A stretch of 64,000 bases of DNA from Bacteroidota bacterium (GTDB taxonomy: Bacteria > Bacteroidota > Bacteroidia > Cytophagales > Cyclobacteriaceae), in assembly GCA_023428695.1 (NCBI GenBank), contig JAEYWY010000022.1, forward strand, positions 62,001 through 126,000. Reading direction: 5' to 3'. Below, piece after piece: positions 34,218 through 43,096 of this stretch. Position numbers and translations under genes: made by a program. The notes under the pieces are model-generated. The model ran no database searches and was not told where the DNA came from. It worked only from the letters and a program-made list of their open reading frames with translations. Positions within the stretch are counted from its first letter, which is position 1; each line of letters begins with the position of its first letter.

Positions 34218-36164
34218 TCAGTCAAATACTTCCTTTCTTGCCGTTATCTGATCTTTGGGAACCGTGAGCGGAATCGTGACAGTAAAGACAGTCCCGGAGT
34301 CCACCTTACTACTGAAAGAAACATGCCCTTTTAACAAACGGACGTACTTGCGAACAAGGTTGAGTCCCAGCCCTGTACCCTGAATATTAACGGCATTCTG
34401 GGCGCGGAAGAAACGCTTGAAGATGTGCTTTTGTTCTTTTTCCGGAATACCCATACCGTTGTCAGCAATCTGGATCCAGAGGTTTCCGTCCCGGATCACA
34501 GTTGTGACGTTTATCATACCATTATCGTTTGTATACTTGATAGCGTTTGAAAGCAGGTTGTTCATTATGTTCGCCAGTAACGTGCGATCAAGTACAATTT
34601 TGTCGTCCGCGCCGTCAAATCCGACCTGAATGACCTGATCTTTTTTCTTGATAGCTTCCATTTCTTCCCGGATTTCTTCCAGGAATGATCGGAGAGCGAA
34701 TTCCGAATAAGTGACACGGATCTTACCTTCTTCAAGTTTGCCAAGGCTCAAAAAGTCATCCAGCAATTCAGTGAGCGTATTTACGGATCGTTTAATGCGG
34801 TTCAGATGCGTAGTTTTCTGCGTTACTTCATCACCGCGGTAATTTTCCAGCAGGTAAACCGACGAAAGTATCGTCGTCAGAGGTGTCCGGAATTCGTGCG
34901 ACACACTCGTAACAAAACGCGACTTCAGCACGTTCAGCTGGCGTTCCTTTTCAAGCGAACGCAACAGATCCTCTTCGAATTTCTTATGCCGCGTGATATT
35001 GCGAACGACAATCAGAATTTCCTGGATCAGTCCGCCAACGGCAGCAAAAGGGGTGGCCACCACTTCGTAACATGCGCGACCCACGTTCACTTCAAACTGG
35101 ACATTTCGTCCATCAAAAACGGGCCGGAGCTTGGCTTCCGCATCCCTGATCAACGCTCCCGCTACATCAGGAGGTGGCGTTGCATCTATGCCAATACGCG
35201 GCGTACTATTGTCAAGTTCCTTTCCTTCAACAAACACGTATCTCAGGTCTTTGTCGAGAACCCCTATAATACCGTCGGGGAAATTGTTCGCAACCGCCTT
35301 GTACATCAACTGGGATTTCCTGAGACGCTCTTCCATCACTTTCCGTTCTTCGATCTCGCGCACGAGTTCCTGGTTAGTGATCTCGAGTTCGGAGGTTCTG
35401 AACCGGACCTGCTCCTCGAGGCGCAGATTATATTGTTCCAGTTCTTCGTACTGCGCTGCAATTTTTGCCTCCTGTTCCTTTCTGCGCGTGATATCCGTGA
35501 CAAAAGCGATCACGAATAGTTCGTTGTTGTCATGGTAACTACTCAGACTGATTTCAACCGGCACCTCGGTACCGTCTTTACGCAACGCGTAGACATCCCG
35601 GCCAATGCCGATCTGGCGGCTCTCAGGATGTTGTGTAAACTCATGTCGGTGCTGCGGATGGTGGGAACGGAATCGCTCCGGAATCAGATTCTCAATTTGC
35701 AGCTGCGAAAGTTCGGTTCTGCTATAGCCAAGGGTTTTTTCAGCCCCGGGGTTTCCGAGAATCACTTTCCCGTTCTTGTCGATAAACAGGATCGCTTCAG
35801 AAACATTCTCGAACAGGGCAGAGAGTTGTTTCTCATACTTTTGCTCACGTTGGTGCAGTCGCTGAAAACGAATCGTGAAAACAACGCCGTACCATATCGT
35901 CAGTACTGAAAATATCCGATTGATCAACGCTCCGTTACTGTGTTCCGGCCCAAATATATAACCGACGGTCATCGCTATAGTTGAGATGACTCCAATGGCA
36001 AACAGATAACGGTAACTTCGCAGCAGCCAGAGTCCAAAAAACGAGAGCAAAATGTAGTACACGGATCCGGAAACAAGGTCCGTCCCTATCTGGGCAAGGC
36101 AAATTCCGGTCATTATAAAAACTCCGGCGAGAAATAGATAAATTGCCCTTCGGTCTGGCTTCAT
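34218..36164 (-). CDS. Membrane histidine kinase with PAS domains
   Basis: From the ATG at 36164 the protein has 648 residues. About five membrane helices (10-100) lead to a PAS domain (AILFIDKNGKVILGNPGAEK; SLSSYHDNNELFVIAFVTDI), a coiled coil, a second PAS-like domain (about 290-390) and a HisKA/HATPase core. The phospho-acceptor His is in FVTSVSHEFRTPLTTIL, the N box is NNLLSNAIKYTND, and the G boxes are IADNGMGIPE and GTGLGLNLVRKYV. The gene has no adjacent response regulator, so its partner is elsewhere. The PAS domains could sense redox or small ligands, in keeping with a stress island (inference). Confidence 0.93.
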   Translation of the reverse strand: MKPDRRAIYLFLAGVFIMTGICLAQIGTDLVSGSVYYILLSFFGLWLLRSYRYLFAIGVISTIAMTVGYIFGPEHSNGALINRIFSVLTIWYGVVFTIRFQRLHQREQKYEKQLSALFENVSEAILFIDKNGKVILGNPGAEKTLGYSRTELSQLQIENLIPERFRSHHPQHRHEFTQHPESRQIGIGRDVYALRKDGTEVPVEISLSSYHDNNELFVIAFVTDITRRKEQEAKIAAQYEELEQYNLRLEEQVRFRTSELEITNQELVREIEERKVMEERLRKSQLMYKAVANNFPDGIIGVLDKDLRYVFVEGKELDNSTPRIGIDATPPPDVAGALIRDAEAKLRPVFDGRNVQFEVNVGRACYEVVATPFAAVGGLIQEILIVVRNITRHKKFEEDLLRSLEKERQLNVLKSRFVTSVSHEFRTPLTTILSSVYLLENYRGDEVTQKTTHLNRIKRSVNTLTELLDDFLSLGKLEEGKIRVTYSEFALRSFLEEIREEMEAIKKKDQVIQVGFDGADDKIVLDRTLLANIMNNLLSNAIKYTNDNGMINVTTVIRDGNLWIQIADNGMGIPEKEQKHIFKRFFRAQNAVNIQGTGLGLNLVRKYVRLLKGHVSFSSKVDSGTVFTVTIPLTVPKDQITARKEVFD

Positions 36165-36404
36165 ATTGTAGTTCGTCGAGTCATCAATGTAGAGGGTCAG
36201 GAATGGCTCATGTATGACTGAAGTCAACCGGGGCTGGGATATTGGTCATGGACAGCAAGGTCAACGCGGATTACCAACTGACCGGATACGCGTCACCGCT
36301 GCAGAACCTGGTTCAAATTGACGCTTATGACTTCTGTCAGAATGACACTAACGAAGATCATGGTTTGGCCTGGAATTAAGATTTAGGTTGAGTTCGGGTA
36401 AGTT

Positions 36405-37607
36405 ATGGATACAGTCCTGACAAAGAATGAAAAACAGACCACCGCCCGTAAACAGGACGGGGCGGGGTACTATTATAAAAATACGGTTGAACTCATCAAG
36501 GGAGGTAAAGACTATTTCAACCTTCTCGAATCGATGATTAACCATGCACAACAGAGCGTTTTCCTGCAAACGTACATTTTCGAAGGTGATCAGACGGGTC
36601 AGCGTATTGCAGGTGCGTTGATTCGCGCTGCGCTCAGAAACGTCAACGTCGCCGTGTTGCTCGACGGATATGCATCCCAACACCTGCCCAACTGGCTCGC
36701 CGAATCACTGCGAAGTGCAGGGGTTAAACTGGATTGGTTTCAACCTTTGCTAAAAAGCAGAAAATTCTATTTCGGACGTCGCCTGCATCACAAGGTGGTG
36801 GTTATCGATTCATGCAAGGCTTTGGTGGGCGGACTAAACATCAGCGATCGCTACAACGATACGGATACACACCGCGCATGGCTGGACTGGGCCGTTCTGG
36901 TCGAAGGTGACGCGGTAAACCTGATTCAGCGCATTTGCCAGCGACGCAGTAAAATTCTGTGGCCAACCGGAAAGAACGCGCTGCCTGTTCCTCACGCAAA
37001 CCCGGATCCGGGTGCTCCAGTTAAGATAAGGGTACGCATCAACGATTGGGTGAACCGAAAAATGCAGGTCTTCAACAGCTATATGGAAATGTTCCGGAAG
37101 GCTGAATCACATATCATTATCATGTCGCCCTATTTCATGCCGGGTTACGCATTTCGCAAGAAGCTTGCTGAAGCGGTCAGGCGCGGAGTAAACGTGAGCG
37201 TTATCCTGGGCAGCAAGTCGGATGTGAAGATTGCACGATACGCGGAACAATACCTCTATCCATGGCTGCTGCGGAACAACATAACAATCTATGAGTACCA
37301 ACAGAATGTATTACACGGAAAACTGGCGACTTACGATAATAAATGGGTGACGGTGGGATCGTACAACATCAACAACATAAGTGCTTATGCCAGCGTCGAA
37401 CTGAACATTGACGTTGATGACGATAACTTTGGATCTGCGGTACAATCGGAACTAATGCGAATCATGAATGAGGACTGCGTGCGGATCACGCTCGCGCAGT
37501 ACGAAAAGCGCGCCAGCATGTTCCAGCGGTTCCTGCAACGATCAGCATACGATATTATTCGCATCCTGTTTTTCGCATTCACTTTCTATTTTCGTCAGCG
37601 CGATTAG
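36405..37607 (+). CDS. Phospholipase D-family protein, cardiolipin synthase-like
   Basis: The protein has 400 residues. Two HKD motifs are present: LHHKVVVIDSCKALVGGLNI in the first half and LHGKLATYDNKWVTVGSYNI in the second, each with the Gly-(x)-Asn pair typical of PLD enzymes. There are no N-terminal membrane helices, so it resembles ClsB-type soluble or peripheral cardiolipin synthases more than ClsA. It probably condenses phosphatidylglycerol with another phospholipid at the inner membrane. Its end overlaps the convergent membrane hydrolase gene by 29 bases. Confidence 0.88.
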   Translation: MDTVLTKNEKQTTARKQDGAGYYYKNTVELIKGGKDYFNLLESMINHAQQSVFLQTYIFEGDQTGQRIAGALIRAALRNVNVAVLLDGYASQHLPNWLAESLRSAGVKLDWFQPLLKSRKFYFGRRLHHKVVVIDSCKALVGGLNISDRYNDTDTHRAWLDWAVLVEGDAVNLIQRICQRRSKILWPTGKNALPVPHANPDPGAPVKIRVRINDWVNRKMQVFNSYMEMFRKAESHIIIMSPYFMPGYAFRKKLAEAVRRGVNVSVILGSKSDVKIARYAEQYLYPWLLRNNITIYEYQQNVLHGKLATYDNKWVTVGSYNINNISAYASVELNIDVDDDNFGSAVQSELMRIMNEDCVRITLAQYEKRASMFQRFLQRSAYDIIRILFFAFTFYFRQRD

Positions 37608-38604
37608 CTTCCGGACGAAAGATTCGTTTTCCCATGTTCCTTATCGTCTCAGCATTCCATCCTGCAAAGCGACCGCGTTGCATGACCAGCATGTTTGCGT
37701 CCGGGTAGTTGACAAAATAATGAAAGACGAATCGGTTATCGGGGTCCTCCCACCCTTTCATTTGCCCGAACTTGAGATCGTTGTACACAAGTGTATCGGA
37801 CCATTGTTCAACAGTATAAAACCCCTGGGAAAACTGATGTAATCCTGATATCGTCGCGGTGTCTGGTGAGCTGGCCAGCAAATCGTCCCGTACCGGCACT
37901 GTCCTGAATGAAGTTATCGGCTCGTCTTCAAAAACAGAAACGTGAGTAATCCTGACACTGTCATCGCCACCCACTGCGACAAACCATAACCACGTGTTCA
38001 TCGGCGTCGGAGTAACCAAAAGTTGCGAAGCATTAACCTCATCGAGAGACGCGTTCACTTTTTCAACCACGACAGACCTGTTATACATGCCGTAGACGAG
38101 ATAACATGAACACATTGCAATGCCGCCAATCGCCCACGCTCTCCTTACCTCATAATTTCTTGAGAGGAGTATGGCGACAACTGCCAACGCCGGCCAGACT
38201 GAAAAGAACGGATCCGCTACATAAAGTGTATGAAACGAATACTTGTGGTCGTGAAACGGTTCAAAAAATCCGACACCGTAGGCATTAAAGGAATCAATGA
38301 AAACATGAGTTGCCAATTGAACAGAGAAGAACAGAAGCCAAAACCAGGCTCCGGGGCCCGGCCGCAGTTTACTGGCAATTAACGTCAGCAGACCTCCAGT
38401 TGCTATCACAAAGAATAGTGAATGTGTAATACCACGGTGAACCATAAGATTCGTGGCTGGATGCAACCACAACGCCGCCACGATGTCGATATCAGGAAGA
38501 CATTGTGTCGCGGCGCCGATGACCAGCGCGGCGCGGCCAAGTTTTTTACCGCCAGCGACCTCGCCAATGACTGCTCCGAGAACGATGTGTGTCAGGCTAT
38601 CCAT
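37579..38604 (-). CDS. YdjM/DUF457-type membrane-bound metal-dependent hydrolase
   Basis: The protein has 341 residues. It begins MDSLTHIVLGAVIGEVAGGK with the conserved D-x-x-T-H signature and has PDIDIV and VHRGITHSLFF, which supply the metal-binding Asp and His. Five membrane helices precede a C-terminal ~150-residue soluble part. The family is annotated as inner-membrane metal-dependent hydrolases (YdjM, LexA-regulated in E. coli), and the substrate is not established. It is convergent with the cardiolipin-synthase-like gene, with a 29-base overlap at the 3' ends. Confidence 0.9.
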   Translation of the reverse strand: MDSLTHIVLGAVIGEVAGGKKLGRAALVIGAATQCLPDIDIVAALWLHPATNLMVHRGITHSLFFVIATGGLLTLIASKLRPGPGAWFWLLFFSVQLATHVFIDSFNAYGVGFFEPFHDHKYSFHTLYVADPFFSVWPALAVVAILLSRNYEVRRAWAIGGIAMCSCYLVYGMYNRSVVVEKVNASLDEVNASQLLVTPTPMNTWLWFVAVGGDDSVRITHVSVFEDEPITSFRTVPVRDDLLASSPDTATISGLHQFSQGFYTVEQWSDTLVYNDLKFGQMKGWEDPDNRFVFHYFVNYPDANMLVMQRGRFAGWNAETIRNMGKRIFRPEANRADENRK

Positions 38605-38810
38605 ACCAGAAAATTACATCAAACTTTGTCATACGGGCGGGTGTGTTTCAAAAGTACCTGCAAAAACCTATGTCCGATGCTGCGTTCATAGTCAAAACCA
38701 TGTCAGAAATCCCGATCATCAGGCGTACATATGATTTACGCATCCCTGGTAATAGAATCGATGATCCTTATTCATGTTTCCGGTGACATCAGTCACTGAA
38801 TTATTCAGCA

Positions 38811-38828
38811 AATCAAAATATCTTGATT
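38811..38828. promoter_or_regulatory. Inverted repeat upstream of the Usp-DUF302-PRT-Usp operon
   Basis: AATCAA (38811-38816) and TTGATT (38823-38828) are inverted around a six-base centre that is itself nearly symmetric (16 of 18 positions palindromic). The site ends 45 bases before the Usp start codon. Position and symmetry suit a dimeric regulator. The arms are the CRP/FNR half-site words in reversed orientation, so I do not assign a family. Confidence 0.4.
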
Positions 38829-38873
38829 ACACCCTCAAGATCGTGATTTCGTTCAACCTCATCGCAAAAAAAT

Positions 38874-39722
38874 ATGAAAACGATTCTAGTGCCTACCGAT
38901 TTTTCCACATACGGAAAGAATGCCATCGAAGCTGCGGCGTCACTTGCTGAAAGGACACACGCGAAAATCATTTTGCACCATAATGTTCCCACGCTTGTAA
39001 CCTATGCCAATACTCCACACGAGGAGGAAGAACTCCATAGTGACATTCAAACAAAAAGGATTACGGGTGACAACCGCCTTAATCAACTACGCGCAAATCA
39101 CCGCCTCCGGCACCTTAATGTCTCGAAAATTGTCACGCAGGGAATCACATACGAAACAATTATTGAGCAAGCTATCAGAAATGACGCAGATCTTATCGTA
39201 ATCGGATCGCATGGAAATGAACAGTTCGACAAGTTCTTCATTGGTTCAAACATTCAGAAAGTAATACGCGAGTCTACCTGCCCGGTTATGACCATTAATG
39301 GCGACTGTTCCGAATGCACCTGGTCAAATGTTGTAATACCGCTTTCACTTGACGAGGACATATTCAGGCCATTTAACAAGATACGCGAGATTATAGTTGC
39401 CCTTGGTTCGACCGTCCACCTGCTTTTCGTCAATACGCCACAGGGATTTAAAAACGAAAAGGCGATTCGGGCGCAGATGATGCACTTTATCGACACGTAT
39501 CCGGACATGAAATTCAAAACAGCCATTTACAACAATCGCGACGTTGAAGCCGGAATTCTCGAATATTGTCAGGATGCAGGTATCGATTGGATAGCAATGG
39601 TAACGCATAATCGCAAACACAAGGACAAGTATCTGATCGGCGTTGCGGAAACTGTTGCGTTCCGGACAAATATCCCGTTACTGACGGTGGCCCGTGAATA
39701 CTGGGGCCTGCTGCCGGACTGA
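38874..39722 (+). CDS. Tandem universal stress protein with ATP-binding motif
   Basis: The protein has 282 residues in two Usp domains. The first begins KTILVPTDFSTYGKNAIEAA and carries VIGSHGNEQFDKFFIGSNIQ, matching G-x2-G-x9-G-S, so ATP binding is expected. The second (SNVVIPLSLDEDIFRPFNKI) is more divergent. It heads a four-gene plus-strand group (Usp, DUF302, phosphoribosyltransferase-like, Usp) with gaps of 66, 45 and 15 bases. A near-palindromic site lies 45 bases upstream. Confidence 0.92.
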   Translation: MKTILVPTDFSTYGKNAIEAAASLAERTHAKIILHHNVPTLVTYANTPHEEEELHSDIQTKRITGDNRLNQLRANHRLRHLNVSKIVTQGITYETIIEQAIRNDADLIVIGSHGNEQFDKFFIGSNIQKVIRESTCPVMTINGDCSECTWSNVVIPLSLDEDIFRPFNKIREIIVALGSTVHLLFVNTPQGFKNEKAIRAQMMHFIDTYPDMKFKTAIYNNRDVEAGILEYCQDAGIDWIAMVTHNRKHKDKYLIGVAETVAFRTNIPLLTVAREYWGLLPD

Positions 39723-39788
39723 ACGATGACTAACGTCATACACTGGCTGTGACATCCCTCATTTCTTTTTTGACAGTCAGGAGCTATA

Positions 39789-40223
39789 ATGCTGGTACAA
39801 CAAACCATTTTGTTTCCGATGAACGTTTCTGAAAGGGTCATAGGGCGCAGCAACTTACGAACCGTGGTTCACGAGGCTACGCGTGCCCTGAAGGCGGAAG
39901 GATTTTCGATCATTTCGGAAATCACGATTGCATCGGAAAGTGAGAACAGCAATGCTGATACGCGGGAATACCCGATACTACTCGTTTGCAACCCTGTTCT
40001 CGCCTACAAGGCCGTCAGTCTCGACTCACGCACGGGAGTGCTTCTGACGGGCCGAATTGCATTTCGCGAGCATGACAACGGGACAATCACTGTATCGGTG
40101 TTTAATCCGTTGGAATGCATGGACGAAAACATGGCGACTTCTCCGCTGGAAGAAGTATCTGTTGAAGTAACGCATCATTTACATCGTGCGATTGCGCGAC
40201 TTCAATTATCCGACATCAATTAA
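39789..40223 (+). CDS. DUF302 family protein lacking the conserved late Cys
   Basis: The protein has 144 residues. The segments TRALKAEGFSIISEITI, YPILLVCNPVLAYKAVSLDS and ISVFNPLE-like TVSVFNPLECMD match DUF302. Most DUF302 proteins have an LLPC motif after the CNP segment. Here it reads VLLTGRIAF, so that Cys is absent, while Cys in CNP is kept. Function is unknown, but the family often sits with stress or redox genes. It is the second gene of the operon and starts 66 bases after the Usp gene. Confidence 0.82.
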   Translation: MLVQQTILFPMNVSERVIGRSNLRTVVHEATRALKAEGFSIISEITIASESENSNADTREYPILLVCNPVLAYKAVSLDSRTGVLLTGRIAFREHDNGTITVSVFNPLECMDENMATSPLEEVSVEVTHHLHRAIARLQLSDIN

Positions 40224-40268
40224 GCGAAATTCCGGGCTCGCGCCTCATTCGCAAACCACCTCAAACAA

Positions 40269-40880
40269 ATGGTCATGATCCTCACGTCATCAGTTGATAC
40301 ATTGTCCCTCGCGTCCCTTACGGAGCAACTGGCAGCCAAAATGTGGCCGCTACGGAATACGCGCGCAACGATCGTGGCGTCAACGCCCGCATCTGTTCCT
40401 TTGGCAAGAGAGCTTGCAGCACACCTCGATGTTGCCTGGGACAAACAATACTGCAAGGCTGTCGAACATCCGGGTAACCCGCGATTGACAATCGGCTCGA
40501 TAACTTCAGACAATGTGTTGATTCACGATAATGCAGCGAGACTACCACAAGACTATATCGAACATCAGGTGCATCTGATGAAAAGACTCGTTGCCGGCCC
40601 GGCCTCTGATCGGGTCACGTCTGATGGCGGAAAGACGTTCGTGATCGTTCACAGACAAATTAATGCGACCGATGACGTCCTCGCTCTCGTGGAGTCTCTT
40701 CGCAAACTTCGGCCTGAGAAGATATTCATCGCGACCCCGGCAATTACCAGGGAGGCACACCATGAACTCGAATCATACGTGGACAGAGTTTTGTGCCTCG
40801 CTCACCACAATGGTCGTAACCAGGGTAGAAAACTGAAGATGCATAGAAGCTTAATAGCCGATGAAGTAAACGTCATCTAG
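40269..40880 (+). CDS. Phosphoribosyltransferase-fold protein with altered PRPP loop
   Basis: The protein has 203 residues. The opening (ASTPASVPLARELAAHLDVA) and middle (NVLIHDNAARLPQDYIEHQV; MKRLVAGPASDR) match the PRTase-like proteins found in stress gene groups. Those proteins have a V-x-x-VDDGIATG loop that binds PRPP. Here residues about 125-136 read VIVHRQINATDD, so the two loop acids in the normal register are missing. ARTPAITREA-like IFIATPAITREAHHELESYV follows as in the family. It may no longer use PRPP. Fifteen bases separate it from the downstream Usp gene. Confidence 0.7.
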   Translation: MVMILTSSVDTLSLASLTEQLAAKMWPLRNTRATIVASTPASVPLARELAAHLDVAWDKQYCKAVEHPGNPRLTIGSITSDNVLIHDNAARLPQDYIEHQVHLMKRLVAGPASDRVTSDGGKTFVIVHRQINATDDVLALVESLRKLRPEKIFIATPAITREAHHELESYVDRVLCLAHHNGRNQGRKLKMHRSLIADEVNVI

Positions 40881-40895
40881 ACAAGCAATCACGCC

Positions 40896-41705
40896 ATGAA
40901 AATACTTGTATTCACCGATGCTCCGTCGCGGGATCAACAACTCCTTTCCTACGCGTGCGATCTCGCCAAAGTCACGCGCGGTACGCTGCATGTACTGCAT
41001 ATTCTTAAGCATCGTGCCGGACATCGCGGTCCCACAGAGCAGGTGATATCCGGAGACGCGATCAGATCTTTGGAATTGTTTGAGCGCCGTAGTCAGAGGA
41101 GCCATGGAATCAGGTGCAGTTTTGAACTTGGTGTTGGCCCTGTTCATGAGGCGGTGATCAAAACATCGCGCAAGAAAAAAAGCGATCTTATTGTCATTAA
41201 AAATGCAAGAGGCGGAGCCGTTGCCCTGGTTTCTGAGACAATCTCACGAATTGCGCATGAGGGCAACGTTCCTGTGCTCGCGGTTCCATGTACCGAAGTT
41301 CTTTCAGAGGTTCGCAAAATCGTATTTATGACAAACGAATACTCCGATAACCTGAAAGATTTCGAGGTCCTTACCCGCCTTGCCGCATCAATGAAGGCTC
41401 AGCTTGTTGGCGTACATATCGTGAACCGTTTTGAAGATGAGGTTGGCGACGTCGAACAACTGACAACAATTCTCGGTACCAGTGCGAGATCTGTCATGGA
41501 AAGAGCCGTGTCGAAAGGAATCCGATTCGAGGAGTATCAACACACTGACCTAATGGAAGGGATTTCTACATTTATCGAAGAGGAATCTGCCGATGCACTT
41601 GCTTTGTCAGTTAAAAACAGTACGCTTTTCGACCGTCTCGCGGAGCGACACCTCACCAGGGATTCGCCATATTGGGTTGATGTCCCGATTATTCTTTTTG
41701 CATGA
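40896..41705 (+). CDS. Divergent tandem universal stress protein
   Basis: The protein has 269 residues. The first Usp domain begins MKILVFTDAPSRDQQLLSYA and has DLIVIKNARGGAVALVSETI, then EGNVPVLAVPC, in place of the standard ATP loop. The second (EVRKIVFMTNEYSDNLKDFE) is also divergent and lacks the loop. It therefore belongs to the Usp fold but probably does not bind ATP in the usual way. It ends the four-gene operon begun by the Usp gene at 38874. Confidence 0.88.
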   Translation: MKILVFTDAPSRDQQLLSYACDLAKVTRGTLHVLHILKHRAGHRGPTEQVISGDAIRSLELFERRSQRSHGIRCSFELGVGPVHEAVIKTSRKKKSDLIVIKNARGGAVALVSETISRIAHEGNVPVLAVPCTEVLSEVRKIVFMTNEYSDNLKDFEVLTRLAASMKAQLVGVHIVNRFEDEVGDVEQLTTILGTSARSVMERAVSKGIRFEEYQHTDLMEGISTFIEEESADALALSVKNSTLFDRLAERHLTRDSPYWVDVPIILFA

Positions 41706-41862
41706 TCAAGAAATATTCAGTGAGCGGATGGGTGATCTGATTTGGATGAGTTTGTCCTGCTCCCCGCTTTAGATAAAAGTCTTTCTTTTCCGCTATACGC
41801 ATCATAGCAATTCATGTGATTACAGGATACTTTGATTTAACAAAAAACAAAAAAACAATACT

Positions 41863-42318
41863 ATGAACATCACGGTAAAGACCCCCGGTATGCCAAAAGT
41901 TTTGACAGACTGGCTACGTCCCGAATCGCTACTTGGCCGGGACTTCTTCGATTTTGGAAGTGATTTCTTCGTTCCCAGATTGGGTGTCACAATTCCTTCA
42001 GTCAACGTACGCGAGACAGCCAAGGAATATGTATTTGAGGTTGCAGCTCCAGGACTTGAAAGAAAAGATTTCGACCTCGAACTGGAGAATCATGTACTAA
42101 AAATCAGCGTAGAAAAGGAAGAAAAAGATGAAGAGAAGGAAAATGGATACTTCAGGAAAGAATATTCATTTAGTTCCTTTGTACGGTCTTTCACGCTTCC
42201 GGAAAATATCAAGGAAGGTTCAATTGATGCAAAATATGCAAATGGAATCCTCCGCGTGACAGTTCCGAAAGCCAAGGAAGTTCCGGTGCAGCCGGTGAAG
42301 AAAATCGCCGTAGGATAA
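41863..42318 (+). CDS. Hsp20 small heat-shock protein
   Basis: The protein has 151 residues. The N-terminal arm (about 1-45) is aromatic-rich and leads to an alpha-crystallin domain (PSVNVRETAKEYVFEVAAPG; LERKDFDLELENHVLKISVE; YSFSSFVRSFTLPENIKEGS; AKYANGILRVTVPKAKE). The conserved GILRVTVPK stretch and a C-terminal (V/I)-x-(V/I) element are present. These proteins hold unfolding proteins in an ATP-independent way. It begins 157 bases after the Usp operon and probably has its own promoter. Confidence 0.95.
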   Translation: MNITVKTPGMPKVLTDWLRPESLLGRDFFDFGSDFFVPRLGVTIPSVNVRETAKEYVFEVAAPGLERKDFDLELENHVLKISVEKEEKDEEKENGYFRKEYSFSSFVRSFTLPENIKEGSIDAKYANGILRVTVPKAKEVPVQPVKKIAVG

Positions 42319-42350
42319 CGTCGACATGAATCCACGTTAATGGTACGAGG

Positions 42351-43025
42351 ATGAAAACCGATGATCAACTTCAGAAAGATGTCATGGCTGAAATACGCTG
42401 GGATCCACAACTGACAGGCGTTGCAACCGAAATCGGTGTTACCGCACGGGACGGCGTCGTGACTTTGTCCGGGGAAGTGGATACATACACACGCAAGCTT
42501 GCCGCCGAAAGAGCAGCACAACGTGTGGCCGGTGTAAAAGTTGTAGCCGTAGATATCGAAGTCCGCGTACCCACGACTACCAACAAGAGCGACACCGAAC
42601 TTGGCCGGGCCATTCGGAATGCACTGAAGTGGAACTCGAGCGTGAATGAAGACAGAATTGAAGTCAAAGTCGATGACGGATGGGTTTACCTTGACGGAAC
42701 CGTTGAGTGGGAGTTCGAGCGGCGATGTGCAAAGACCGCCATCGAAGACCTCGTCGGAATCCGCGGAATTACAAATAACATCAGAGTGAATTCCCAGCGT
42801 ATCGATGAGAAGGACATCAAACAAAAAATCACAGCTGCGTTTCATCGAAGCGCGAACCTGGATGCGTCCACTATCCGTGTAGAAACGGTCGGTAACACGG
42901 TCCGCCTATACGGGACGGTGAGGTCGTGGGCAGAAAGAGAAGAGGCTGAAAAAGTAGCCTGGGCATCACCTGGTGTCTATAACGTGGACAACCAGATTTC
43001 GATCGATACCGAAATATTCGTGTAG
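42351..43025 (+). CDS. Protein with three BON domains
   Basis: The protein has 224 residues with no signal peptide visible. Three BON domains follow in tandem: KDVMAEIRWDPQLTGVATEI then VTARDGVVTLSGEVDTY (about 8-75), RNALKWNSSVNEDRIEVKVD (about 80-148) and ITAAFHRSANLDASTIRVET (about 150-220). BON domains bind phospholipids or act in osmotic-shock and envelope proteins such as OsmY. Here the absence of a signal peptide suggests a cytoplasmic or peripheral role. It is 32 bases after hsp20, likely the same transcript, and ends before a strong terminator. Confidence 0.9.
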   Translation: MKTDDQLQKDVMAEIRWDPQLTGVATEIGVTARDGVVTLSGEVDTYTRKLAAERAAQRVAGVKVVAVDIEVRVPTTTNKSDTELGRAIRNALKWNSSVNEDRIEVKVDDGWVYLDGTVEWEFERRCAKTAIEDLVGIRGITNNIRVNSQRIDEKDIKQKITAAFHRSANLDASTIRVETVGNTVRLYGTVRSWAEREEAEKVAWASPGVYNVDNQISIDTEIFV

Positions 43026-43045
43026 CGATCAGAATCTGTGACTCA

Positions 43046-43078
43046 GAAAGGCCGGATGCATTTGACCGGCCTTTCCCT
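43046..43078 (+). terminator. Strong terminator after the BON-domain gene
   Basis: GAAAGGCCGG (43046-43055) and CCGGCCTTTC (43066-43075) form a perfect 10-base stem with a 10-base loop, followed by CCTTT. It ends the hsp20-BON transcript. Confidence 0.85.
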
Positions 43079-43096
43079 TTCGTTAAGGAGGTGCGC

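Noticed and set aside
34806..35519. 237-codon open frame on the plus strand
   Set aside because: It is antisense to the PAS histidine kinase and has no recognisable features.
38811..38828. FNR or CRP box
   Set aside because: The half-sites are in the order AATCAA..TTGATT, the reverse of the TTGAT..ATCAA consensus.
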